Positions 1 through 9,011 are shown, counted from the stretch's first letter. The stretch is DNA of 64,000 nucleotides from Gemmata massiliana (GCF_901538265.1 NZ_LR593886.1:4733738-4797737), one strand, 5' to 3'. The notes: generated from the letters alone by a model not told the origin. A program made the numbers and translations.

Positions 1-153
1 ATCAACGAGAAGTCGCACCGGATCGCACCGAGCACGAAGATTGAGGTCGAGGTGCCGGCGGGCGATTTCACCTACCAACTCCTTCAGTCTGGCGCCGCGG
101 CCACGCGGAGCGTCATCAAGGACAAGGAAACTGTTACGCTGCGAATCAAGTAA
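1..153 (+). CDS. C-terminal fragment of an unidentified protein (5' end outside window)
   Basis: An open frame runs from base 1 to a TAA at 151-153, giving 50 residues that start INEKSHRIAPSTK and end TVTLRIK. The composition alternates charged and beta-branched residues, as in a beta-sandwich end, but I recognise no family. The codon use matches the neighbouring high-GC genes, and a strong hairpin with a T-run follows 27 bases after the stop. Both points support a real gene end on this strand. The function cannot be given from this fragment. Confidence 0.6.
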   Translation: MNEKSHRIAPSTKIEVEVPAGDFTYQLLQSGAAATRSVIKDKETVTLRIK

Positions 154-179
154 CCCCGAGAAGCGCGGGCGCGATACTC

Positions 180-217
180 AGAACGGAAGACAATTGTCTT
201 CCGTTCTTGGTTTTCAG
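180..217 (+). terminator. Intrinsic terminator after the partial gene
   Basis: Bases 180-207 form a perfect 28-base palindrome (arms AGAACGGAAGACAA and its complement) followed by TGGTTTT. It lies between the stop at 153 and the cmk start at 245, so it separates the two transcription units. Confidence 0.8.
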
Positions 218-244
218 TTCCGCACTCCGCATCCCGCGCGAGAC

Positions 245-907
245 ATGATCGTTACCATCGACGGCCCGTCCGGGGTCGGGAAAAGCACCGTTACGAAAGA
301 ACTTGCGGCCCGATTGGGGTTCGAGTACCTGAATACGGGCGCGATGTACCGTGCCGTAGCGCTCGCGGTCCTGCGGTTGGGCATTCGCCCCAGCGACGAG
401 ACTGCGGTCACGGCCGCCTTGCCGAGCGTTCGTGTCGAAGTTCCGCCGGGCTGTATCCTGCTGAACGGCGAGAACGTGACGACTGCGATCCGCGCGCCGG
501 AAGTGTCGCGTGGCGCGAGTGAGGTGGCCGTTCACCGGGCGGTGCGCCTGATGCTCGTGGCCGCTCAGCGCGCGGCCGCGACCGGGCACGACATGATCTG
601 CGACGGGCGCGACCAGGGTTCATTCGTGTTCCCGACTGCTGATTGCAAGTTCTTTTTGGTCGCTGATGCGCGCGTGCGAGCCGAGCGCCGCGCGGCCGAA
701 CTCGCGGCTAAAGGTGACATGGTGAGCGTCGAAGACGTGATGCGCGATCAGGAGGAACGCGACCGGCGCGACGCCCTCCGCGAACTCGCTCCGATGGCTC
801 CTGCTTCGGACGCGATGGTCCTCGATACCACGCGCCTCACCACGAACGAAGTCATTAACCGGTTAGAGAACGTCGTCCGTGACCTCCGCGCGTGCCCGCG
901 GCGCTGA
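245..907 (+). CDS. cmk: Cytidylate kinase
   Basis: This encodes a 220-residue (d)CMP kinase, which transfers phosphate from ATP to CMP or dCMP in the cytoplasm for pyrimidine nucleotide supply. The P-loop GPSGVGKST sits at residues 7-15, followed by the substrate-site motif NTGAMYRA and by CDGRDQGSFVFP, which corresponds to the family GRD-G motif. The length is close to the usual 220-230. The start is ATG at 245 because the frame upstream of it runs through the terminator hairpin and has no kinase-like sequence. The plsC-like gene follows 27 bases downstream on the same strand, a common cmk neighbour, so the two are probably cotranscribed. Confidence 0.95.
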   Translation: MIVTIDGPSGVGKSTVTKELAARLGFEYLNTGAMYRAVALAVLRLGIRPSDETAVTAALPSVRVEVPPGCILLNGENVTTAIRAPEVSRGASEVAVHRAVRLMLVAAQRAAATGHDMICDGRDQGSFVFPTADCKFFLVADARVRAERRAAELAAKGDMVSVEDVMRDQEERDRRDALRELAPMAPASDAMVLDTTRLTTNEVINRLENVVRDLRACPRR

Positions 908-934
908 CCGCCGAGAACAGAAAGCATTTCGGAT

Positions 935-1603
935 ATGGCAGACCGCCCGAATTTCGTCGGCCGCATGTGGTACGACACCGTTTTCTGGTCCTCGTTTACC
1001 TTCTTCACGTTCGGGTTCAGCATCCGGCGCAGCGGGTGGAAGAACATGCCGCTCCGCGGGCCAGTTCTGGTGCTCGCGAATCACCAGTCGATGTTCGACC
1101 CGGTGATGGTGGGGCTGTCGTCGCGCCGCTATCTCTCGTACCTCGCGCGCAAGAACCTCTTCGAGCAGCGCGGGTTGGCACCCATTATCCGCAGCCTGAA
1201 CGCGATCCCGATCGATCGGAGCATGGGGAAGGACGGCATCCAGGCGGTGCTGGACGCGCTGGGGCAGGGGCAGGCGGTGCTCGTGTTCCCGGAGGGCGAG
1301 CGCACGCAGGACGGCTCTGTGGAGCCGCTGAAGGCCGGTGTGTCGCTGCTCATCAAGCGCGTGAATTGTCCGATCGTGCCGGTCGGTATCGCGGGGGCGT
1401 TCGCGGCGTGGTCGCGGCACATGAAGGTGCCGAAACTGTCGCCGCTCATGCTGCCGCCGGAAGCGAGTACGATCGCGATTTCGGTGGGCGAGCCCATCGA
1501 CCCCGCGCGCTACCAGAACATGAAACGCGACGCGATGCTTGATGACCTGCACCGCGCGCTGGTTGCTCAGCACGCGGACGCCGAACGCTTGCGCCGGAAG
1601 TGA
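935..1603 (+). CDS. plsC: 1-acyl-sn-glycerol-3-phosphate acyltransferase (PlsC family)
   Basis: This encodes a 222-residue acyltransferase of the LPLAT/PlsC family, which acylates lysophosphatidic acid to phosphatidic acid at the membrane. The catalytic HX4D block is visible as NHQSMFDP (about residues 49-56). The second family block is FPEGERTQDG (about 119-128), followed by the hydrophobic VPVGIAG segment. An N-terminal stretch around FWSSFTFFTFGF is hydrophobic enough to associate with the membrane. It begins 27 bases after cmk and is probably in the same transcript. The substrate within the lysophospholipid acyltransferases is inferred from the family. Confidence 0.92.
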   Translation: MADRPNFVGRMWYDTVFWSSFTFFTFGFSIRRSGWKNMPLRGPVLVLANHQSMFDPVMVGLSSRRYLSYLARKNLFEQRGLAPIIRSLNAIPIDRSMGKDGIQAVLDALGQGQAVLVFPEGERTQDGSVEPLKAGVSLLIKRVNCPIVPVGIAGAFAAWSRHMKVPKLSPLMLPPEASTIAISVGEPIDPARYQNMKRDAMLDDLHRALVAQHADAERLRRK

Positions 1604-1625
1604 GGTTCAGCTTCTGCGGTCGAAA

Positions 1626-2636
1626 TCACTCCGCGATAATCTTCGCCCCACCGCGAATCGCACCCTTTTCGACAGTGACTGGTGGGTCGCTCTCGGTGGC
1701 CTTTTTGTAGGTCAGGGTCGCGTTATCGTCGGCGGCAGTCACTTTCAGCACTCCACCCGACGTGAGCGTCGCAAATAGCCGCGAGTTCCCGAGCATGTTC
1801 CCTGCAATTTCCAGGCGCTTTGCGGTAATGACGGTGGTGGAGTGATCCGTCACGCGCCCGGATGAGCCCAAAACAATCACGTTGCCCCCCGGCGCGACGA
1901 TGGTGAGCTTCGAGGAGCCGCCGACATAGCCCCCGATCGTCACTTTTCCGTTCGGGGCGTTGAGTTGCACGACTGATTCACCGTTCAGATCGCCCGAAAT
2001 GACGATCTCCTCGGCCACCAAGCCCGTGGCATCGATCGAGCCTTTCCCGTTCACGGAGCCGATCTTGAGCACGCGCAATTTCCCCGTGAGTGTGACTTGG
2101 TCGCCAGTAGCGAGGTCCGGAAGTGTGGCCGTGTCGTTGGGGTTGTCGAAGTCGCGCTTCGCTATGATCTTGGGGTCGATCTTCATTACAACACCGGTTG
2201 GACGTGGGGCCTCTTTTTTCGGCTCCAAGACCGCGGTGCGTTCTTGTGTGTTCCTGTCGTCGACCGCGCCCGGTGGGTCGACGGTTTTGGAGACATTCTC
2301 CTCGCTTCTCGGTGCGTTGTTAGTTAGCGATGACGGCGTGAACGGCAGAATGTGCTTCGCGACCGCACTTTCTGGTTCCGGTGTTACGAGGGGACGTTCC
2401 GGCGGGAGGTTTCGTGGGGGGATTTCAGAACGTTTGAAGTAAGCGTAAGTCCCGATCGCGAGGACACCCACCACGATCGACAGCATCAGGACCGGGAACG
2501 GGCGCTTCTCTTGGCGTTGCTGTTCGTTGAGAACGACCGGTCCTTCGAGCGGGAACCCACACGTCGGGCATTGCCCCGCGTCCAGCGCGGTTTCGGGCAT
2601 CCCCTGTCGGCACTTCGGGCAGGTCAGAGTGGTCAT
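1626..2636 (-). CDS. Zinc-ribbon, single-pass membrane protein with bactofilin-like beta repeats
   Basis: This encodes 336 residues starting MTTLTCPKCRQGM. The N-terminus has two CxxC pairs (CPKC near residue 6 and CPTC near 23), a zinc-ribbon. One membrane helix follows (about 46-66, FPVLMLSIVVGVLAIG), then a Pro-rich linker. The C-terminal ~150 residues are short Gly/Val-rich strands such as VTLTGKLRVLKIGS and KVTIGGYVGGSSKLTI, resembling the right-handed beta repeats of bactofilins or adhesins. The ATG at 2636 is preferred because the longer frame upstream is Arg/Ser-rich and overlaps the gap to the WD40 gene. It lies 82 bases downstream of that gene on the same strand. The function is unknown; the repeat assignment is inference. 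Confidence 0.8.
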   Translation of the reverse strand: MTTLTCPKCRQGMPETALDAGQCPTCGFPLEGPVVLNEQQRQEKRPFPVLMLSIVVGVLAIGTYAYFKRSEIPPRNLPPERPLVTPEPESAVAKHILPFTPSSLTNNAPRSEENVSKTVDPPGAVDDRNTQERTAVLEPKKEAPRPTGVVMKIDPKIIAKRDFDNPNDTATLPDLATGDQVTLTGKLRVLKIGSVNGKGSIDATGLVAEEIVISGDLNGESVVQLNAPNGKVTIGGYVGGSSKLTIVAPGGNVIVLGSSGRVTDHSTTVITAKRLEIAGNMLGNSRLFATLTSGGVLKVTAADDNATLTYKKATESDPPVTVEKGAIRGGAKIIAE

Positions 2637-2718
2637 GGCCGGCGCTCGCTCCGCGGAAGCTGGGCTGCTCCGATCATACATCCGGGAACCGGAGCGGCGA
2701 GCGCCGATTGTGCGTTTG

Positions 2719-5175
2719 TTACTTCTTCTTGAGGCGCGCGAGTGCGGCTTTGGCCTCGTCACCCGGGCGCCCACCTGTGGTCGCGATCTCGCTGAGTACC
2801 GTTTGCGCCTTGGGAGTGCCGATCGCTTCGAGTGCTTGCACAGCACGGTAGAGACGAATCGAATCGCCGACGAAGCCATGTGCGGGTGTGCTCAACCCCT
2901 TTTCTTCCATCTTGCTTAAAAGAGCTTGAGCGCGGTCGCGCAGCTCGGTGTTCTTTGATTTCGACGCAGCAGCGAGCGTGGGCATCGCGCGCGTGCCGAG
3001 GTCGAACAACTGTTTCGACGCGACTTCGCGGACAGCGAGCGTTTCGGACGCGAGATCCTCGACCCAACTCTGGATTTTCTGCTGCGTCGCGAGCAGATCC
3101 TTTGCACTCCGGGCAATGGTCTCGGTACCGGCTTCACCCGCTGCCGCGAGGAGCTTCGTTGCAGGGTACCCCACGGCCGCATCGGGCGATTCCAGGTTGG
3201 TCCACGCCGTGCGCAACTCGTCGGCTGTTGGTGCGGGTTTCGTGCCGCGGAACGTCAGATCCCAGACCGTTACGGCTTCTTCCGCGCCCGCGGACGCGAC
3301 GCGCGTGCCGTCCGGGAAAACAGCGAGACGCGAGATCCCGCCGTAACCGCTGGTGTAGCTCCGCACCAGCCCCTGCGTGGCCAGTTCCCACACTTCCACG
3401 CGCCCGGCCGTTCCGCTGGAACCGAACATCAGCAACTTGCTGTCGGGGCTAAAGGCCACGTGGTGCGCGTAGCCGTCTTCGCTGTAGCGGTCCGCTTTGA
3501 AGACCTCGGACCCGTCCGCTGTGTTGAACACCGGCACCTGGGCCTGCGACGCGGCAGCGATCAACTTCCCGTCCGGGCTGAACGCGAGCGCGGCACGCTG
3601 CCCGCGCCCGATCCGGACGATCCACAGTTCCTTGGGCTTTTTGTCGCTTTCGGTCAGGCTCCAGAGTCGAACGAACCCGTCGCGCCCGATTTGTGCGAGC
3701 TTCTTGCCGGACGGGTCGAACGCCAGTGCCATGATCGACGTTGTGGTGGGTGGGAGTTCCACTCGTGTATTGCCCGTCGCGCTCGCGATCACCACTTTTC
3801 CGCCATCAACGGCCCACGCGACGCGCTTGCTGTCTGGTGACACGGCAACGACTTTCGCTCCTGCGCTTCCCTCGAATGTGACGGCCGGCTTGGAGGGTAG
3901 CCCTTTGAGCGGATCGAAGTCGGTGAACGCGACGACCGTGTCGGGAGTGGCGATCGCGAGCGTGCCGCCGTTTGCTGCGGCCGAAACTGCGCGGGCGGGA
4001 AGTGTCCCGACGACTTTGGCCTTATCCGCGCCGACGGACCACAGGTACGCGGTCTCCGTGGTGAGCAGGAACAGTGATTTGCCGTCGGCGCATCCGAGCA
4101 TGAGGGCTGGGTCGGGGAAACTGTCGTCTTCTGCGTGCAGTTGCTTGCCCGTGGTCAGATCCCACAAGCGCACACGCAGCCCGCCTTTCCCTGTGGCAAC
4201 GAGCTTCGTCCCGTCTGGGGATACCGCGAACTCGCCGAACGCCCCGCTGATGCGCCCGGCCCACTCGTTTGTTTTGAGGTTGTACACCCCCGCGTCGCTG
4301 CCGTTGCCGACCGCGAGCACGTCCCCACTGATCCACGCACGCGGAAGGTTCGCGCCGGCGATTTCGTTGAGAGGTTTGGGATTGTTCTCCGCGAAAATCC
4401 GCACCGTATCCACCCCCGCGGGGGTACGCGAGCCGATCGCGATGCGCTTCCCGTCCGGGCTGTACGCGACCCCGTAGATGTTCCCGAGATCCTTGAGGGA
4501 GAACACCGGCTTTCCGCCGGTGACAAGGTGAACGGTCAGGGTGCCTTTCGCACTGGCTACCGCGATCGCCTTGCCGTCGGGCCGGAAGTCGAAGTAGTCG
4601 GCGGGGGTCAGTTCCAGTTTCGGGAGGTTGCCTTCTACCTCCGTGACGACCGCGTTGCCGGTGGGTTCGGACGTGATAACCATCGAACCATCGGTACTGA
4701 ACCCGAACCGGTGCGGGTTGGGGAACGGCACGGAATCAACTTCGCGGAGCGTCTTCGCGTCGAGTAACCGGATCACGGTTTCGGAACTGTGGTGAACCGC
4801 GAGTTTGGTCCCGCCGTGGACGTACCGGAGCGTTTCCACGCTCATGGCCGGGCGCTGGACGATACCGACCTGATCGCCGGTCGCGACCGACCACGCGCGA
4901 ACGGTGCCGTCCTCGCCTCCTGTAACGAACGTCTTGCCGTCTGGTGCGAACGCGACGCACGTGGGGCGCTCGGCGTGTCGCAGGCGCGTTTTACCGAGCC
5001 GCGCGATCACGCCCTCGGCCAGCCCGTTCGGTCCCTTCGCGGGTTGCGCGGGTTGTTTGGGCGCTGGCTTCGGTTGAGGGGCAGGGGCGGGTGGGTCTTT
5101 TTGCCCGAACGCGAGACCGGCTGCGCCGCACAACAACACTCCCGCTAAGATCCACGACCCGGGACGGGCAGCCAT
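2719..5175 (-). CDS. Exported WD40-repeat protein with C-terminal HEAT-like region
   Basis: This encodes 818 residues. A signal peptide (SWILAGVLLCGAAGLAFG) ends near residue 24 and is followed by a Pro/Lys/Gln linker. About ten WD40-type units cover roughly residues 65-640, seen as repeated (F/Y)SPDGK and RLWDL-like elements (CVAFAPDGKTFVTGG, AVSPDSKRVAWA, LAFSPDGKLIAAA). The last ~170 residues are helical with alternating Leu/Ala and resemble HEAT repeats (VASKQLFDLGTRAMPTL). Proteins of this design are abundant in Gemmata-type planctomycetes and probably act as periplasmic scaffolds; the partners are unknown. The zinc-ribbon gene follows downstream on the same strand. Confidence 0.9.
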   Translation of the reverse strand: MAARPGSWILAGVLLCGAAGLAFGQKDPPAPAPQPKPAPKQPAQPAKGPNGLAEGVIARLGKTRLRHAERPTCVAFAPDGKTFVTGGEDGTVRAWSVATGDQVGIVQRPAMSVETLRYVHGGTKLAVHHSSETVIRLLDAKTLREVDSVPFPNPHRFGFSTDGSMVITSEPTGNAVVTEVEGNLPKLELTPADYFDFRPDGKAIAVASAKGTLTVHLVTGGKPVFSLKDLGNIYGVAYSPDGKRIAIGSRTPAGVDTVRIFAENNPKPLNEIAGANLPRAWISGDVLAVGNGSDAGVYNLKTNEWAGRISGAFGEFAVSPDGTKLVATGKGGLRVRLWDLTTGKQLHAEDDSFPDPALMLGCADGKSLFLLTTETAYLWSVGADKAKVVGTLPARAVSAAANGGTLAIATPDTVVAFTDFDPLKGLPSKPAVTFEGSAGAKVVAVSPDSKRVAWAVDGGKVVIASATGNTRVELPPTTTSIMALAFDPSGKKLAQIGRDGFVRLWSLTESDKKPKELWIVRIGRGQRAALAFSPDGKLIAAASQAQVPVFNTADGSEVFKADRYSEDGYAHHVAFSPDSKLLMFGSSGTAGRVEVWELATQGLVRSYTSGYGGISRLAVFPDGTRVASAGAEEAVTVWDLTFRGTKPAPTADELRTAWTNLESPDAAVGYPATKLLAAAGEAGTETIARSAKDLLATQQKIQSWVEDLASETLAVREVASKQLFDLGTRAMPTLAAASKSKNTELRDRAQALLSKMEEKGLSTPAHGFVGDSIRLYRAVQALEAIGTPKAQTVLSEIATTGGRPGDEAKAALARLKKK

Positions 5176-5302
5176 TGGCGGAACCTCAATGAAGGAGCCG
5201 GTTCGAGGCGTCTCACATTAGAAAGTAGACGCCGGACCCGCTCAACACTCACGGAAATTCTCGCCTCGAAATGGTCTTCCTGAAATCAATCTATCCTGTC
5301 AC

Positions 5303-5340
5303 GAAAACGGCTCGTGAAGCCATTGACTTCACGAGCCGTG
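5303..5340 (-). terminator. Intrinsic terminator of the small exported-protein gene
   Basis: A 13-bp perfect stem (arms 5307-5319 and 5327-5339, 7-base loop) lies 16 bases past the stop of the minus-strand gene at 5356. Read on the minus strand it is followed by TTTTCGT, a short U-tract. Confidence 0.8.
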
Positions 5341-5355
5341 TGTTGTGAAGAGAGC

Positions 5356-5622
5356 TTACCAGCGGTCGCGTTCCACTTCGAGCCGCGCGTCCTTCCCCTG
5401 GCGTTCCAGCATCCGCACAACCCGCCGGGCGTCGTCACGATCGCGGTAGGTGCCGTAGGTCTTCCAGAACCCGCGGTACCGGACTTGCACCTCGAACCGC
5501 ACCCCGTGGCGATCGCGATCGAAGGTGGCAGGCGCTGCGGCTTCGGCATTCGAGGAGCTGGCGGTCAGGCCGGTCAGCGTCCCGGTGGCAATCACAGCAG
5601 ACAGGATGAGCTTGCGGATCAT
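5356..5622 (-). CDS. Small exported protein of unknown function
   Basis: This encodes 88 residues with a clear signal peptide (MIRKLILSAVIATGTLTGL, with likely AXA cleavage near NAEAAA) and a mature part of about 60 residues rich in Arg/Asp. The body, with VQVRYRGFWKTYGTYRDRDDARR and a C-terminal KDARLEVERD, resembles small domains in which a residue pair per strand is counted across a short alpha/beta fold. I know it only as a conserved hypothetical type in Gemmata-like genomes. It has its own terminator and stands alone between divergent or unrelated genes. Confidence 0.75.
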   Translation of the reverse strand: MIRKLILSAVIATGTLTGLTASSSNAEAAAPATFDRDRHGVRFEVQVRYRGFWKTYGTYRDRDDARRVVRMLERQGKDARLEVERDRW

Positions 5623-5859
5623 AGTCGTTCTCCTTTGTCGCGGGCCGGGTGTTCGGCCCTCGTGTGAGTAGAACGGATGGGTTCGGTGGCGTTGCGCGGG
5701 CCGGGCGGCCTCTCATCCGGGACTCACCCGCGATTCGGTGCCCGCATTGAACCTCGTGTACCGCACATGTGTCTGTGGACTCTCTGTTGAAAGGCCGGGG
5801 CGCACCGATGGTAGTCCTTGCGCCGAAATGAATCTGGATTTCGCCGATTGGGGAATGAA

Positions 5860-6828
5860 ATGGGATCGGAACCTCCGTCTCGCATCAAGTTGTTCTTTGC
5901 CTTCGCCGCGATCTATATCCTGTGGGGCTCGACCTACCTCGCAATTCGGATCGCGATCGACACCATCCCTCCCTTCCTGATGGCCGGTTCCCGACTCTTC
6001 ACCGCGGGCGCGATTCTCTACGCACTTGGAGTGCGAGTGGGGCATCCGCGACCCACTCGTTTGCACTGGCGCAACGCCGCCCTCGCCGCAATCCCGTTGT
6101 TCGTGTTCGGTAACGGCGGTGTGACGTGGGCCGAACAAGCGGTCCCGTCCGGTGCCGCGTCGCTCGTCATTGCGACTTTGCCCGCGTGGTTACTGCTGCT
6201 CGATTGGGGATACGGCGGGCGGGCTGCGCCGCGCTTCGTAGAGTTGCTCGGACTCGGGATCGGACTCAGTGGCGTTGCAGTCCTATCCGCGCCGGGGGGC
6301 ATCAATCCAATCGGTATCGGTGTGCTCCTCTTCGCGGCGATCGCGTGGGCCGTGGGGTCGCTGCTGAATCGATACTCCGAACTTCCCCCGTCGCCGGTTC
6401 GTGTCGCGGGGATGCAGATGCTGATCGGCGGGCTGGTCATGGTGGTGTTCGGACTGGCGCTCGGTGAGACTCAGCGTCTGAATTTTGCCGCCATATCCGT
6501 GAAATCGATGGCCGCGTGGGTGTACCTCGCGATCGCAGCCCTGGTTGCGATCCCCGCATACACGTGGCTCCTGACCGTCACGTCTCCCGCGCTGGTTGGC
6601 ACGTATGCGTTCGTGAATCCGGTGGTCGCGGTGTTCCTCGGTTGGGGGGCCGCGCTCCTCGGTTGGGTTGTAGCCGACGAGATCGCGAGCGAACGAACTG
6701 GCATTGCGGCAGGATTGGTTGTGCTTGGGGTGATGCTGCTCGTGTGGCCGCGGAAAAAGCCCGAAGCGGCGCAACAAGCACGCTCGACCGAGCCGACCGA
6801 AGTCGCGGCCGTTGGCGCAGGAGAGTAG
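5860..6828 (+). CDS. EamA/DMT-family transporter
   Basis: This encodes 322 residues forming about ten membrane helices in two EamA repeats, beginning LFFAFAAIYILWGSTYLAIR, the hallmark first helix of drug/metabolite transporters. It probably exports metabolites or amino acids at the inner membrane; the substrate is not readable. The ATG at 5860 is chosen because a GGGGA sits just upstream and the first helix follows at once, while the longer TTG start adds a charged tail. The C-terminus after the last helix is a short hydrophilic tail (RKKPEAAQQARSTEPTEV). Confidence 0.92.
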   Translation: MGSEPPSRIKLFFAFAAIYILWGSTYLAIRIAIDTIPPFLMAGSRLFTAGAILYALGVRVGHPRPTRLHWRNAALAAIPLFVFGNGGVTWAEQAVPSGAASLVIATLPAWLLLLDWGYGGRAAPRFVELLGLGIGLSGVAVLSAPGGINPIGIGVLLFAAIAWAVGSLLNRYSELPPSPVRVAGMQMLIGGLVMVVFGLALGETQRLNFAAISVKSMAAWVYLAIAALVAIPAYTWLLTVTSPALVGTYAFVNPVVAVFLGWGAALLGWVVADEIASERTGIAAGLVVLGVMLLVWPRKKPEAAQQARSTEPTEVAAVGAGE

Positions 6829-6939
6829 GCACGCATTCGCTCTTTGACCCGCGGTTCATCGAGTGTTCGGTGAACCGCGGGTTGTGCTTTCCGAACAGCG
6901 CACGACACGCCTCATACCAAATTCTGTGGATTCCTTAGC

Positions 6940-7634
6940 ATGAGTGGTATCGCCCGCCCCGGTGAGGGCGTCCGATGCTCCGCCTGCCCGTGCTGCGTCA
7001 CCGCGCCCCGCCAAGCCGGGGCCAAGTACCGGGCGTGCCGGCACCCGGTCGAGAAGACCCGGTGGCATCCGGTCTGGCTGTTGCTCCGGACCGACGAACC
7101 CCGGCCCCCGGCCCCGGCGGCGGCACTGGTCGGGGTGTCGGTCATCACCGCGCGGGCGGTCCTCCACCGATGGAACGAGCCCGGGCCGGGCGGGTTGACC
7201 GACCGTCGGGCGCCCAACGGGGGCGGTCCCGGCTGCCCCCGGACCAGCGGACGGCCCCGTTCGCGGCCCTGAAGAACCGTCCCTCGGACGGGGGCTGTGG
7301 ACCGGCCCGAAGGTGGCCGTGTACGTCCGGGGTCGGTGGGGCGTGGTCGTCCGCCCACAGACCGGGTGGCGCGGGCTGGTGGACCTCGGGTTCACCCTCC
7401 CGGTTCCACGCCCGGTTCAACGTTGTCCTCCACTTCCTCCCCCCGTGTACCCCGGAGCTCCAACCCGTGGAACCGTTCTGGCCGATCGTCCGCGAGGCCG
7501 TCGCGAACCGCTCGATCGGACGCATCGACCGCCTCCGGGCGATCCTCCGGGCGCGGCTCGAATACCGCACCCGGAACCCGAGCGTGGTCCAACCACGGAT
7601 CGGGTTCCGATGGGTGAGATCGATCGAACAGTAA
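6940..7634 (+). pseudogene. IS630-family transposase remnant, frameshifted and internally deleted
   Basis: Three frames carry consecutive pieces of one IS630 transposase. The N-terminal helix-turn-helix (AAALVGVSVITARAVLHRWN ... GLTDRRAPNGG) is at about 6940-7270. The winged-helix segment (QTGWRGLVDLGFTLPVPRP) is at about 7313-7420. The C-terminal catalytic end (VVLHFLPPCTPELQPVEPFW) is at about 7420-7634. The middle DDE portion with the first Asp residues is missing, because the wing segment joins directly to the C-terminal piece. The element lies against the truncated integrase that follows in the opposite direction, so it probably inserted into that gene. Confidence 0.8.
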
Positions 7635-7636
7635 CG

Positions 7637-8169
7637 ATTCCATGTGATCTGGTATCAGCTCCCCGAGCCCGCGGTCGGTCGCGTTGCGCGGCTTCTTCAA
7701 CCGCTCCCGGAGGTACCGGGCCAGGCGGTCCGCGGCCGTCCCGCTTTTCAGATCGTCCATCCATCGAAAGTTGCACCCGTCGAGCACATCCCGGACGCGT
7801 TGAACGCTCTGCTGGATCTGCTTCGCGCTGGGGGCCGTGCGGCGCTTCCGCCCGGTCGAAACATGCACGCCGGCGGACAGCTCACCCTCGAAGTCCGCGA
7901 GGTGTTCCTTCAGCGATTTCGCCTTGGCCGCGCGGTCGAGCATCTTCGCCTCGCCGCGCTCGGCCGCGCGCACCAGGTCGCCGAGCATGCGCCACGCGGC
8001 TTCCTTGTCCGTGGCCAAGGGGACGCGCTTCTTGCCCTGACCGGGGATGCCCGCTCCGTACCACTTGTCGCTCGCCTCGGTCACCTTCTTGGCGCCCTTG
8101 GTACCCTTCGGCGCGCTTGCCGCTCGCGTCGACGTGGCGGGTCCGGTACACGCGAACGAAGTGTGCCAT
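7637..8169 (-). pseudogene. Tyrosine-recombinase integrase, N-terminal part only, frameshifted
   Basis: Reading on the minus strand, an ATG at 8169 opens MAHFVRVYRTRHVDASGKR. About 50 bases on, the frame shifts to PKGTKGAKKVTEASDKWYG and continues through a helical core-binding (SAM-like) domain with QIQQSVQRVRDVLDGCNF and RYLRERLKKPRN. The sequence then stops making sense at about 7637 where the IS630 remnant begins. The catalytic domain (R-H-R-Y) is absent from the window. The gene is therefore broken twice, by one indel and by truncation. It marks the end of an old integrative element. Confidence 0.72.
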
Positions 8170-8212
8170 CCGTGGGGCTCCGTTGAGAAATGGTGAGCGA
8201 CTGACAGCGCAG

Positions 8213-8542
8213 TCACTCCAGCGGGAGCACAACTTTGGCCCCAGACGTGTGGGCCAGTTCGAGCCGCGTGCCTTTCATAGTCGCGCCCACCAGGGCGTAG
8301 ATCATGAACCGCCCGTCTCTCTCCACGGTCACCAGCTCGGTATTGCGCATGATCTTCAGGTGGTGCGACGCGTTCACCATATCAGTCTCGACCGCGCGCG
8401 AGGTTAGTAACCGTCTGCGCCCCATTTGGCAAGCGCGCTGATCAGAGCCAAACAGGTCGGCTCGCCGAACGAGGCATACCAGTCGGCTTGAGGATTTGGG
8501 TTGGGATTTGGACTTGGGTTTGGGAGCGGATTTCTTCGCCAT
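8213..8542 (-). pseudogene. ArsR-like winged-helix regulator, frameshifted
   Basis: The frame opening at ATG 8542 has a Lys/Pro/Ser tail, then loses sense. A second frame carries QADWYASFGEPTCLALISAL, and the first frame resumes with AVETDMVNASHHLKIMRNTE and VERDGRFMIYAL. Put together these match the layout of ArsR-type repressors, with recognition helix SHHLKIMR and a beta wing RDGRFMIYAL. At least two single-base shifts separate the pieces, so the product is not made intact. It sits between the broken integrase and the excisionase-like remnant, as cargo or control gene of the same element. Confidence 0.6.
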
Positions 8543-8587
8543 TGTGTCCGCCGATGGTTAGCGGGCGGGGGAGTTCGTCGGGGTGGG

Positions 8588-8662
8588 ATCAGCGAACGAC
8601 CGTGTAGATCAGGTAGAAGACCGCGGCGCCGAGGAGCAGAACCAGGATCAAAAACGCGCTGG
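8588..8662 (-). pseudogene. Fragment of a small membrane protein
   Basis: On the minus strand a 20-residue hydrophobic helix (FLILVLLLGAAVFYLIYTVV) ends in TGA at about 8588. An in-frame TAA lies just upstream of the helix, so no complete gene is present. The only possible start is the TTG within the helix. I treat it as a leftover rather than a functional gene. Confidence 0.35.
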
Positions 8663-8763
8663 TGAAGGCTGGTTACCTGAAGCCCGAGCAGGAGGCCACG
8701 AATGCGCGCTGGGCCGGTCGCGCCGACTTCTCTGAACTGATCGAAGCGGTCAGGGCCGAGGCC

Positions 8764-8948
8764 GCCCTTCCGCCCGCGCTTCTGGCGGCCGACGCGCGGC
8801 GCTACTGCGGATTGAGCCGGACGGGATGATTCCGCGCGGCTCGCTTCCGAAGGCGGTTCACGTCGAGGGCAGCGGGGACCGGTGGCGCCGCGCGGACCTG
8901 GACAAGTGGATCGAGCGATTGAAGCCGGCCCGGAAGAAGCGGGCGTGA
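8764..8948 (+). pseudogene. Excisionase/HTH_17-like DNA-binding gene, frameshifted
   Basis: One frame reads LLAADARRYCGLSRTG and then stops. A second frame from 8826 reads MIPRGSLPKAVHVEGSGDRW and RRADLDKWIERLKPARKKRA, ending at TGA 8948. Joined, this is the compact MerR-like helix-wing-helix of excisionases and HTH_17 proteins: the LLTADEVARLLGLSRT-type helix, the wing, then WRRADLDKWI. In intact elements of this kind it sits next to the integrase and controls excision. The two halves are out of frame here. A GC hairpin follows at 8957-8980. Confidence 0.6.
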
Positions 8949-8956
8949 AATAGTGG

Positions 8957-8980
8957 GGCCGAGGGGTTGACCCCTCGGCC
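8957..8980 (+). terminator. GC-rich hairpin after the excisionase-like remnant
   Basis: A 10-bp perfect stem GGCCGAGGGG/CCCCTCGGCC with a TTGA tetraloop starts 9 bases after the stop at 8948. There is no T-run, so termination is likely but not certain. Confidence 0.55.
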
Positions 8981-9011
8981 GCGCGTTCCGACACACTCTG
9001 GAGGGTTCGGT

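Noticed and set aside
41-244. N-terminal extension of cmk in the same frame
   Set aside because: It passes through the preceding gene's end and its terminator palindrome, and the kinase family begins at MIVTIDGPSG (245).
8404-8994. 196-codon minus frame spanning the ArsR-like and excisionase remnants
   Set aside because: Only the QADWYASFGEPT... part is meaningful; the rest is antisense to the excisionase-like remnant.
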